Source: Cornus controversa (lineage: Eukaryota; Streptophyta; Magnoliopsida; Cornales; Cornaceae). Taken from it: a stretch of DNA of 64,000 nt. The stretch spans positions 14,205,541-14,269,540 of the forward strand of contig CM048849.1 in NCBI GenBank assembly GCA_026545225.1, given 5' to 3'. Position 1 is the stretch's first letter. Every line of letters starts with the position of its first letter. Below the pieces are notes generated by a model. The model searched no databases and had not been told where the DNA came from. It was given only the letters and a program-made list of their open reading frames with translations. Both the position numbers and the translations under genes were made by a program. Below are positions 23,164-34,012 of this stretch, in pieces.

Positions 23164-25180
23164 TGATAAACGATGAATGTTGTTCGTTCACGCGCCTTTA
23201 CTTATGTATTCTAATCCTATAGTTGCACATATTTTATAGTTGTTATGTTATTTTATTGTTTTTGGTGATTTCAGATTCTATCCCTAAAAGCAGCAAAATC
23301 CAATGCTACTAACAATTCAATAATGCATTATGAGTTCAATGTCCACTTGGTTGAATGCCTACATCATAAGGATTAGAAAATGAGAGGAAGTTTAGTACCA
23401 ATGCCATGAGCCGAGTACAAGAAGAAAGCCATTGTAGGCTCCTGACACAGCCACATCATTACAATACATTGTAAAGGATACTACAATGCATCGTAATTTC
23501 AATGCACCGTAATACTGATTACGATATATCGTAATCCCCGCCAGCAGACATGTGGCGGAAGATATTTTGCTCACTTGGCCACTTATCTCCCAACTCCCCC
23601 AACAAGCTTTGCACGTGATTTTTGGAATATTTTAAGCTGAGATTCATGTATTATTAGTCTCTCAAGCATAGATATACATATATAGATCAATATAAAGATA
23701 TATAGTTTTTCTAGAGAGAAGAAGAAGTTTTAGAGAGGAAAAACTACAAAAAAGGTTTTGCAAGGCCTTGAAGATCAAATAGAGCTGGGATTTCCTGCTT
23801 CCACCCCCACCATGACCAATTAATTCCTTCTCTAGGGTTTGGACAAAATCTTAGTCACATAAATATGTTTAAATTGTAATAAATTGGGGATTTGCTTATA
23901 TATTTGTAATATTACATTGCCTTGGGTTTTATCTTTAATACAAGTTTGAATTTCCTTTATTTTTATTTGATTCAACTAATTATTCTTATCTTAGAACATT
24001 AAATTGCCTCAAATGATTTTTCAACACATAAACTTTCAAAAGAAGTATATATGATGGCTTTGTAATTGCTTTCACTTGAACATGTCAATTCTAGTCTTTG
24101 ATAGTCCATGCTTAGAGAAGATAATTTTGATACACTTAGGTAATTAGGTAAGTAACTTAATTTAGGTAGGTAGATAAATTGTGCCTATCGAAGATGGACT
24201 ATTCTTAGTTAGGGTTCATGTATTTTCTTGACGATGTCGTTGTAGGCAGCAAGTCAAACACGTCATTTCTACATTTATGTATGTATTCCCTGGTTTATTT
24301 ATCAATGGATATGTTTATAAGGCTAGTGGTGAAGTCTAAGACCTAGTCCTATCTCCTTTTCTCAAATAAATTAAGTTTAGCATCATTTCTAGATTAATTG
24401 TGCTTATCGAAGATGGACTATTCTTAGTTAGGGTTCATGTATTTTCTTGACAACGTCGTTGTAGGCCACAAGCCAAACACGTCATTTCTACATTTATGTA
24501 TGCATTCTCAGGTTTATTTATCAACGGATATGTTTATGAGGCTAGTGGTGAAGTCTAAGCCCTAATCCTATCTCCTTTTCTCAAACACCTTAATTTTTAA
24601 CATCATTTCCACATTTCAAGTAGTATAATCAAACAAACAACATTATTTGTGAATTGAACTGAAACTAATCTCTAATTATAATAATTAAATCAATGTAGTC
24701 TCTGTGGCCTCTACATAGAGCCCTATCCTTTAATGATTTGTTAATTCTATTGTGAGTAGTAAAATACACTTTGATTGTCAAAACAAAGAACACATCAATT
24801 TTTGGCACTGTTGTCGGGGACTACGGTTTAATTGTTAAAATTGAAAGATTGAATCTAGTTTAATTCATAGTTTAAACCATTCTTTCAATTCTTCATTTGT
24901 AATTATCTTTGTTCTTACTTTTCAAGTGCTCAATTTTAGGTACAAATCACTCATTCAAAGTTTCGAGACTTAAGCTCGGACCCTTTGTGAGTATTGTATC
25001 CAACTTCTTGCACTTAATTGCTTTAATTTTGTTTTTGTATATATTTTAATATTGTATCTATCATATGCAAGGTAGAAGATCTTTATCATTACCATTATTG
25101 TTGTTTGATCTTGAACTTAAACGAACTCTTAGACAACATAGAGGAATTCCTAGGGACCATATATTGTTTTGAGAACATAG
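23164..25180 (+). mobile_element. Athila-like Ty3 element, 5' end (LTR, PBS, gag start)
   Basis: Fossil. The LTR (about 23164–24797) starts TGATAAACGATGAATGTT and ends ACACATCA. It is recognisably related to the LTRs at 50873–52379 and 44617–45980. Just inside, TGGCACTGTTGTCGGGGA (24803–24820) is a changed form of the Asp-tRNA-type primer site found at the other end of the window. From 25065 the plus strand reads MQGRRSLSLPLLL, then LELKRTLRQHRGIP, matching the gag start of the element at 63665. Nothing further of gag or pol is recognisable after about 25180. The LTR holds a palindrome cluster (23456–23537) and a 219-bp duplication. It is broken and older than the element at the right end. 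Confidence 0.75.
24181..24600. repeat. 219-bp tandem duplication in the Athila-like LTR
   Basis: The block from GTGCCTATCGAAGATGGAC (24181) recurs from 24400 with about 93 % agreement, including AACACGTCATTTCTACATTT and GGCTAGTGGTGAAGTCTAAG. Confidence 0.88.
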
Positions 25181-26690
25181 GTGAGAAACCTAGGGTGAAT
25201 AAGTTCTACGCAATTTCTTCCAAATACTACAAGTATGACTACAAAAAACAAATCACACAATTTGACACGAGTATTTGTAGAGGTAAAACCCCAATGTGGG
25301 GAAACATCCTCTTCGGCTATCAAGCCAGAACTGAACTCCACTATATCTGAAAAAGTAGTACAGTAATTCACACTCTCACTCACCCAACTCACCACATAGT
25401 CACTCAAGCTCTCATCCTAGTTCATAGCCTCCCTAGGCCTAAACCACTCTCACTAATTCTAACAACAAGGTTTCTGCTCTCACCCAACCCAAGCTTCCCA
25501 AAGTCCAAGCTATCTCTCACCAAACTCACCACAAGTCACTCTAACTCCCCCTATCCAAAGTATCCCTATACTTGGACTACAAGTAGTATATGTGGAGACA
25601 ATGTAGACATTAATAACTCTTCAAGCTTTAATGATAGTCAATCTTCAAAGCACAACTTGAGGATGGTAAGGCCACTTGAACTTTTGGGAAATGATGACAC
25701 TTGAAGTTCAGCAGTGATATACTTCAATAAGGACAATATTAGGTGTAACAACCAAGAACTTGTAGATGACTGATCTTTTAGAGAATCCCCTTTTCAATAA
25801 CATGAAAATCCATTCAGCTTGGTATTTAATTTAGATAACTATCCTGGTATTGCTTTGTCTTTGTACCTATTCTTAAAATGGACAAACATTGCAGCTAGTG
25901 TAGGTTTTAGTAATAAGAGAATTATGGCAACAAGTCTAAATTAACAACACAAAATCTCAAGGGTAGCATATATAATCAGCAACTTCAAAAACTAAAAGGC
26001 AACATATATAACAAGAGCATTTCTAGTTTAGTAAAGTAGAAATTTGGAAGAATGATATTTCATTTCAAAACAAAAAAAAAATTCTGGAAATTGAAAGTTT
26101 AGTAGTTCAAAGTTTCATCAAACACAGAATTTACACAGCAAGGTTATGTTTCAGCAACCACATAATTTAGACAACAAGATTCGGTTTTAGAAACCTTAGA
26201 ATTTAGACAGAAAGATCAGTAGTTCAAAGTTTCAGCAAACACATAATTTAAATAGCAAGGTTATGTTTCAACAACCACAGAATTTATACAACAAGATTAA
26301 AACATTCAACAACTCCAACATTTTGGAAAACAATTAAAACATTCAACAACTCAAATATTTGGACAGCAATTAAAACATTCAGCATCATAGATATTTGGAC
26401 AGCAATTAGGACATTCAACAAAGTAAACAAAAACAAAAAGATTCAACTTGAATATATGAACTTAAGTATGGGGAAAAAATGTTCAATACTCAACATATCA
26501 GAATTCATAAATCAACAAACAACAACATATAGAATTCAAAAATCATGAAAGTCAAATTTTGATGGATTCAAGAATAGAACATGTAATTATATGGAATTGT
26601 AGCAACAAGATCAGAGGTCATGGATTCAAGAACACATAATACATATATATATATATATATCTATATAACATTTTACCTTTGTGTTTGAAT
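25181..26690. other. Noncoding stretch with diverged local repeats
   Basis: Sequence to about 25700 may be degraded retroelement interior (position only, no domain recognised). Between 26097 and 26290, TAGTTCAAAGTTTCA…CAAGGTTATGTTTCA occurs twice about 125 bp apart. From 26290 to 26420, GACAGCAATTAAAACATTCA-type words recur about three times. No gene is seen. Confidence 0.5.
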
Positions 26691-28460
26691 TTCCCCCCAA
26701 AATTTGTTTATCATCTAACGGTCAAAATTGCTTAAAAAACTCATCTAACGGTTCAAAATATGTATGTCTATCTACGGTCTAAAATTACTCTTCCCATGTA
26801 TAATCTAACGCTCACCATTCACTCCCACCAAAATTCAAATTTAAACACTCACCAACTCACTGCCACTTAAAATAACATTCACTCTCACATTTTAAACCTC
26901 AACTGCCATTCCCAAATGCCCCCCCTCTCTCTCTCTCTCTCTGTAACTTTCTCCTCTAAACTCCTCTTTTCTCCCTCCTTATATGTTTTGTTGCTATGGC
27001 ATAAAAACCCAGAAGGCGAAGAGGAGTTCAGTTATGGTGGTGTTGATGGCAACAGGTGTATGAAGGTGGTCACCGGTGCTGACAGCTCTGGCCAGAAGAT
27101 GGTGATGGAACCGGTGGTTCATGACTTCAGCTGAAGGTATATTTTCTATTTTGTTTTCCTTTTTTTTCTTTTTTTTCAGTAAATATATAAATACTATATC
27201 AATATCATTTCTGGAGGTTGATAGGTCTTCTTGGTGGTGATGATGAAGGCTTTCGGGTGGTCATGGCAGCACATAGTGCTCGCTGGCGTGGTTCAGTGGA
27301 GGCTCGGCAGTGGTGGAGCTTGTGGGTCTTCTCGATTGTGGTTGCAACGGAGGAAGAAATGTGTTGTCTTCCATGGTAGTGGGGATTGCGTGGTTCCAAC
27401 AGCAGTGAGGTGGTTCTTCTGTGGGCCTTCTTGGTGCAGGTAGAGCCGAGCTCCGGTTTGGTGGACTATTGGTGTTGTTTGGTTTCAATGGATAACCAGT
27501 TTCATGGGTCTATGGGTTGAAGCCCATGGTGCTTCACAGTGGTGTTGCAGTTGGGTTGAGTTGTGGGTCTTCCGTGGCCAGTTCCGGCATGAGAGTGGAA
27601 ACTTGGGTTGTTTCGGGTGGAGCTTGGTGGAGAAGATGGTGGCTCGGTTGGTGGTCGGGATTGCGTGGTTCCGGCAGCGACAAGGTGGTTCTTTGGTGGT
27701 CGGAATTGGTCGAAACTGGGTTTTCTCGGTGCAGGTGGAGCCGTGCTCCGGTTTGGTCTTCTTCGGATGGAGAAGACGGAAGGTGACACTGGTTGGAACG
27801 GTGGCCATGGTTGTTGAGCTCCGGCAGTGGTGGACTGTTGGTGTTGTTTGGTTTCATGGAAACCCAGCTTCATGGGTCTGTGGAGACTTGGGTTGTTTCG
27901 GGTGGAGATATATTAGTGAAGAAGATGGTCGCTCGGTTGGTGTTCATGGTAGCTATGATTCCATGGTTGGCCGGTGGGTTTGCTATAATGATGACCATGG
28001 TGAAGATAATGAAGCTGAGCTTGGCAGTGCATGGCTCGGCAATCCGGCGTTGGGTCTGCAATGATGGAGTTTGCCAGAGGAGACGATGAACAGTAGTTCA
28101 AGGTGTGGTGCGATAGTGATGGCTTCACATCGGTGGGTCTTCGATTGTCATAGAAACTGGCAATTCGCTTCGATTTCTTTGGTTTTTCGGCGGTGTTTCT
28201 TCCTGATGGAGACGCGACAGATTGGTTTTCTAATGGAGTTTCGGCATCAATGGTGATTGATGAAGTTTACAGTGAGGTCTCGGCTTCACTGGGGTTTGCT
28301 GGTGCAGTGGAGGTGGTTGGCCGTGGTTGTTGATGATGGAGATGGGTAGGCTGGCCGGTTTGTAAATGAGTGGTGGATTCGGGTGAACCGTGACCGGAGA
28401 AGATGAAAAGTTCCTTCACATTTATATATAATAATAATGATAATATATAAATCATTCAGA
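26691..28460. other. G-rich, internally repeated noncoding block
   Basis: It starts with repeated CATCTAACGGT words (26713–26810), then a CT-rich leader-like tract and TATA-like CTTATATG (26920–26985). About 1.3 kb follows, very rich in GGTGG, GGTTCC and TTGGGTTG. Blocks such as GGGATTGCGTGGTTCC (about 27384 and 27657) and ACTTGGGTTGTTTCGGGTGG (about 27600 and 27886) recur 275–285 bp apart. Open frames on both strands follow composition and are Trp/Gly- or Pro/His-rich, unlike any family I know. The solo LTR at 54957–58254 has a similar G-rich core, so this may be a decayed LTR. That is inference. Confidence 0.45.
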
Positions 28461-28469
28461 TGAATATAT

Positions 28470-28960
28470 TACATATAGCAAGACGACTTAGGAGGAGAGA
28501 GAATAAAGAAAAGGAGTGAGGGAGTTGTTGGTGAGGGAATATGAAAGAAAGAATAAGAAAAGAAAAAAATAAGAAGAGGGAGAATAAAAGAATAAAATAA
28601 AAGAAAGTAAAAGAGAAGAGAAGAGATGAGAGAGAGAGAGAGAGAGTGGTCCGAATAGTGCATGTGATAAATAAAATAAAGAAAAGAGAAAAATAGAAAA
28701 AAGGCATGAGACTCAAAAGACTCCCTTATATATTATGGTATACTAAGATTTCTTGGCTTGGCCATACGAGTAAAGATAAAAATAAAGATGGTAGGAAACA
28801 AAGATTTCATAGTCATATGAGTAAAGTTAAAGAAAAGAGAGGGAAAAAAAGTGTGCATCCATACATAAATATTTTCTATTAACGAACGTTTAAGGATAAA
28901 AAAGAAAATAGAAACACTGTGAGAGAGAGAGAGAGAGAGAGAGAGAGGACACTGACTGAC
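28470..28960. repeat. GA-rich low-complexity tract
   Basis: Long purine runs, mostly AGAGAG, AAGAAAAG and GAGAATAAAAG, with pure (GA)n near 28630–28650 and 28920–28948. The hydrophobic Phe/Leu/Ser frames on the minus strand are produced by this composition. Confidence 0.85.
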
Positions 28961-29299
28961 TGTGAGAGGTGGAGTCTCCGAGTATTTTCATATCTATAAT
29001 GAAAAATAAAGATATATTCATCCATGACTGAATTTAAAGAAGAAGAAAAAAAAATAGTAGAAGACTAGAGTAAAAATGCCGAGGAAGATAGGAAAAGAGA
29101 TGGAGGAAGAGAAGTGACAGGTGAAAAGTGATGCTCGGTGGTAGGCGAAGGTATTACGTGGACAGTGACAAGCGACAGTGCGATGGAGTGGGGTTGTGGA
29201 TATTATCATTCCAAACCTCTAGTCTCAACTCTAGCGACTGAATCAGAATTAAGATTGAAAATTTTGGCTTTAGGCCTGATTTACTTTATATATTATATA

Positions 29300-29503
29300 T
29301 ATAAGTTATATATCTAAATGGGACAGGGTGGGTATTCGTCGGGTAGGGCCTTACCTCACACTGAACCCGAGCGGGTTATTTCCCTCTTAATTAACCTCAT
29401 TACTGTCCAATTTTCTTAAATAGTTTCGTAAACGAGTTTTAAACAGGATGGTTCGGTGCAGGTACCCGGTGGGACGGGAAAAATTGCCATCCCTAGCCAT
29501 GAT
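29300..29503. mobile_element. Possible hAT-type MITE end
   Basis: The stretch ends GGGAAAAATTGCCATCCCTAG. TAGGGATGGCAATTTTTCCC is a frequent terminus of nonautonomous hAT repeats in plants. CGGGTAGGGCC and GAACCCGAGCGGGT inside are also typical of that kind of repeat. No matching left end or 8-bp target duplication was found, so this is a weak call. Confidence 0.3.
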
Positions 29504-30530
29504 TGGACGCCAATAATTTTGGGCGACGTAGATGAGATTTATCAATACCTTGATTATATGAAATCAACTTCTATTTCAGTCCACGGGCAATACCCTAGTA
29601 TATATATATATATATATGGAATCGTGAGCATGTGCTTATGTGTGTCAACATATAACCTCAACTTGTGCGCCTGTGAGAGTGAGTGAAGAAAATATAGTAT
29701 AAAAACACCTACTATAGTGCGCTTGTGAGAGTCTATGAATATTTAGGAGTAGATTCTAATCTTAACATAATCGATCACAAGAAATTGTACCGCAATCATG
29801 GTCAAAATCAACCTCACATCATACTCACAGTTGCGAGAGTTTTGATAGAAGCCGAAGGACGGTGGATGAGACCTCAGTTTGTGATTATGGCTTCTATACC
29901 TTCTGAATCTTCAATTGCACACCCCTTCAATCAATATCTTGATTCAAAAAGGAGATTATCAAGCTGTAACAAAAACAAAATGTCTTCTACAGGATCGTAA
30001 AGCTTTTCAGATCTGAAAAATCCATATGCTTTGATTGTTTATCTTTCTCTCTAAACTCATTATAGAAGAATCCATATGCCTTAACTAGTTCTCATTCTCA
30101 ATCGAAACTCATTATTGAAATATCTATACACGTACCTTCACTATTACTCTTTCTCAATTTGATGCTCCTCACTTTCACTCCTTCTCTATTTGTTGATTAT
30201 CGAAGTGCCGAGCCCTAGAACCCTCTTCTTTTTCCTTTTTATAATTCTCATATGTAAGGTTACTGCAAGGGTTTCTTACCCTAGTATATGAAATTCCCAA
30301 ACTGTCCTTAATATATTCAGAATTAATGAGAGTGCAATTTGCCACTGAAAATGACTGGAATGCCCCTGCAAGCTTTGTCAGTGCAAATACATACATGAAA
30401 TAATATTTAATGTATCAAGACAGTTTTGATAATTCATGAAAAATATACTCTGTAAAAGTATTTAAGTGAATTGACAATAATTGAAAATAATGCCCTAGTA
30501 GATCCTTTTGACATTAAAACCTAGGCAAAC
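29504..30530. other. Noncoding stretch, no gene seen
   Basis: A 91-codon plus-strand frame at 29725–30000 has no family likeness and is probably chance. Diverged repeated words (AATCCATATGCYTT, about 30021 and 30070) are present. No RNA gene was seen. Confidence 0.45.
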
Positions 30531-31683
30531 TTATCGTGGCTAAATGTGTCAATTAAAATTACCACTTTACAATAGAATGAATTCTTTGTAGAATAAGGTT
30601 ATCGAAAGGGGTGTCGAACCACAGAGACTGTGTTATGACTGTGTTGAATATGTGGGATTAATTTTAATTAAATTGAAGGAAATAGGTTGTTGATTTTTAT
30701 TTTAAATTAACTAATAAAGCAATTAAATGAGACCAAGAAAAACTATAGAGTGTAGAGAATATGAGATAAGTGGTGTCAAATGCTTCAAGCTCACTTTTAA
30801 CTGTCAAGGGGATAACATATAATTAAAACTAAGTCATGGACTATCTTCGACTGACATGCACCATCTGCCTAACTACTCTACTCTAGGGTGCTGTATGGTC
30901 CATCTTCTTTAGGCATAATCCATTAAAACTTTAATTATACATTCAATAATTACCATTGTGTAATAATCACTCTCATAATCACAGGAAATAAGAGGGATTG
31001 AGTTCAATCACAACAATTAAGTATCTAAGACAAGATAAGAAATTATTGAAACTGAATATAAAAACTTTATTATTTAATTCTTTCATAATAGAATTCTCTA
31101 AATTACACAATCTATGCATGAATATAAAAATCTCCAATAATTAGAACAATCAAACCATTGATGCTTAGTTAGGACTACGTCAAAACTCTAGTGGATGAAC
31201 TAGCCGCTCATGGTAGAAGAGAACGCTTCAACGGTTGAAGAAGAATAAGTCATCTCTATGAAATATGCGTAACACCTTGTTCTCTAATGTTTCTCCACTC
31301 CAAAAGCTTTTCAAAGTTGTTGCCAAGGGTCCTCAATACAACCCCAATTCATCATTTTTAATAGCTAAGAGAATATAAAGTGTCCCCACTTAACTAGGAG
31401 ACAATTAGGGTTTTCCTACAGGTCCTAATCAGGTGAATTTTCCTTGTAAACTTTGGCCCAAAGTTTGATGCCACAGAACTCCGATTCAAAAAAAATTTGT
31501 GAAATAAAAAAATATGCAGAATTTAATTTTGTTCAACCTATAGTGGGAATTGGGCCATTTTGACTGTCAAAAATAAGAGTTACAAGCATTGTTCTAAAAT
31601 AGGATTAAAATTGTATTTCGCACAAAATTGGATTTAAGCCCGTAATACCCTTAAGCAGTTATAATTCTCTTGGGTCACTTCCT
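30531..31683 (-). mobile_element. Partial Athila-type LTR
   Basis: Fossil. It runs parallel to the LTR at 50873–52379. Shared blocks include TCAATTAAAATT, GAATTC then TATCGAAAGGGGT, TGGACTAT then CTTCGA, and AATTCTCTTGG. About three quarters of an LTR is present. It stops abruptly at 31683, where a Tekay-type internal region begins, so one element has been joined onto another there. Broken and older than the LTR at 50873. Confidence 0.75.
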
Positions 31684-34012
31684 TGGATTGGTTATCGCAT
31701 TATCATGGCCATGTCAATTGCCTTGATCTGGCAATTCTTTTTGTTATACCGGGTCAGGAGGTGTATTTGGTTATTATACCGCAATCAAATGAAGGGTCTA
31801 GAACTCGCCTATTCTTTAATAGTGAGGAGTCTCTAGAGGGAAATACAGTTTCTATGGATCCCATTCTAGTGGTGCGAGATTTTCAGGATGTGTTTTAGAA
31901 AATTCCAGGACTACCACCGAGTCGTGAGATATACTTTGTAATTTACATAGCTTCAAGCACCAGGCCTACTTATAGGTTAGAGGAGGATCAAGCCAAACAT
32001 GTTTGTATCATTTTGTAAACACTGAGAGGTAGCCAGTTGTATACAAAGTTTGAGAAGTGTGATTCTTGGCAAAGGGAGGTGAAGTTCTTGGGTCATATAA
32101 TATCTGAGAAGGGATAGCGGTTGATCCAAACAAGGTGTCTACGATATTAGAGTGGGGGCAACCTACCTTACCCACGGAGATTCGTAGTTTTCTCAGGATA
32201 GTTGGTTATTATTGTAGGTTCATTCAGGATTTTTCCAAGATTGCTAGCCCACTCACCCATTTACCTAAAAAGGGTGTGCCTTTCATTTCCAATGATTCTT
32301 GTTAGACGACGTTTGATGAGTTGAAAAATATGTTGACAACTGTACCTATTCTAACTATCCTTTAGAGTGGCTTTGAGTACTTGGTATATACCGATGCGTC
32401 ATTGCAGGGTCTTGGATGTGTGTGAACTTTGCCTTGAGGACCTGATGACATTATCTCTTGTGAAAGACTTTTGTTCAGTGACCATAAAAGGTTACAATAT
32501 ATGTTCTCACAGGAAAAAAAATGTCGATGATTTAGCTGATATTTTTGTAGCGTGTGCAGTGGTCACATTTTTTATCATTTGAAGGGTAATTGCAGATCAG
32601 CTTACTGACCCGTAGTGCATAGAGAAGGTGGCTGAGTTAAAATCTAGATAGGTACCATTTTATACAGTGGCTACAGATGGAGGAGGGCATGATGAGTGAG
32701 GCCTACAGTTCTCAATTTTTGGTACGCTTGGGAGGGGATAAGATGTACCAAGACATGAATCGACAGTTTTGGTGGGCAGGCATGAAGAGGGACATAGCTA
32801 TATTTGTCTCTAAGTACAGCACTTATTAGATGATCAAGATTGATCACCGAAGATCGCCAGAGTCTTTGCAACCACTACCTATACCGGAGTAGAAGTGGGA
32901 GAGCATCTCTATAGATTTTAATGTGTGACTTCCAACCTCACAGCGAAACCATGATGTTATTTGGGTGATAGTGGACAGGCTGACGAAATCAGCACATTTC
33001 TTGCCCGTACGCTTGAGTTACACCTCCGAGCAGTATGTGAACCTTTACAATTACAGAGATAATGAAGCTTCATGGTGTGCCTTTGTCCATTATATCGATA
33101 GAGATCCGAATTTTGTTTTAGGGATTTGGGAGAGCTTTCAGCAGGCAATGGGTACAACTCTATACCTCAGTATAACCAATCACCCTCAGACCGATGGTCA
33201 GACTGAGAGGGTTAATCAAATTCTGGAGGATATGTTGTGAGCATGTGTACTCGACTTCAAGGGCAATTGGGAGAGCTACTTGCCGCTGGTTGAGTTTGCC
33301 TATAACAATAGTATCAAAAGACTATTGGTATGGCACCATTTGAGGCTATGTACGGACAACCTTGTAGATCGTCGGTTTGCTGGTTGGAAGTTGGAGAGAA
33401 TATGTTTTTGGGTCCTGAGTTCATTAAGGACACGTCAAAAAAGTTGTCCTTATTAGAGACCGTATACGAATTGCGCAGAGCAGACAGAAGAGTTATGCTG
33501 ACCAAAGAACTCGTGCAGTAGAGTTCAAGGTGGGGGATCAGGTTCTACTCAAGGTTTCTCCCATGAAGGGAGTTATGTAGTTTGGAAGGAAGGGAAAGTT
33601 AGCACCTCATTTTGTAGGTCCCTTTATAATTACCGACAGGGTTGGAGCGGTAGCGTATAGATTGGCGTTACCAGACACGATGCAAAGGGTACATAATGTT
33701 TTTCATGTCACTATGCTGCGGAAGTTCCTTAGTTCCTTAGAGACAAGGATACTTACTAGCACATTGAGGTAGGAGAGATTGAGTTGCAGCTAGATGCAAC
33801 ATATGTGGAGCATCCTTATTATATTATTGACCATAGGAATCAGGTCCTTCATTCTAAGACCATTCCATTAATTCGAGTTTAGTGGAGCCACCATAACTAG
33901 GCGGAGTCCACTAGGGAAAAGGAGGTTGAAATAAAAGCAAAGTATCTAGAACTTTTTTTTCATGTATGAGCTGAATCCCGAGGACGGAATTCCTCTTTTT
34001 AGGGGGGAAGAA
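31684..34012 (+). mobile_element. Tekay/Del-type Ty3 element, partial internal region
   Basis: Fossil copy closely matching the right half of the internal region at 38640–40964. It starts within the protease tail (MDWLSHYHGHVNC), then shows RNase H (YTDAS) and integrase (IVDRLTKSAHFLPVR, NHPQTDGQTERVNQ). The chromovirus C-terminal linker NVFHV…MLRKF follows, then a purine tract TTTTTAGGGGGGAAG directly before the LTR at 34013. It is broken many times. It shares the LTR that follows with the next internal region. Confidence 0.8.

Noticed and set aside
27504-28064. Long plus-strand ORF (186 codons) and overlapping minus-strand ORFs in the G-rich block
   Set aside because: Frames are open on both strands at once because of composition; the products are Trp/Gly- or Pro/His-rich with no domain.
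29725-30000. Small gene of 91 codons
   Set aside because: No homology recognised, AT-rich and without supporting splice or leader signals; kept as noncoding.
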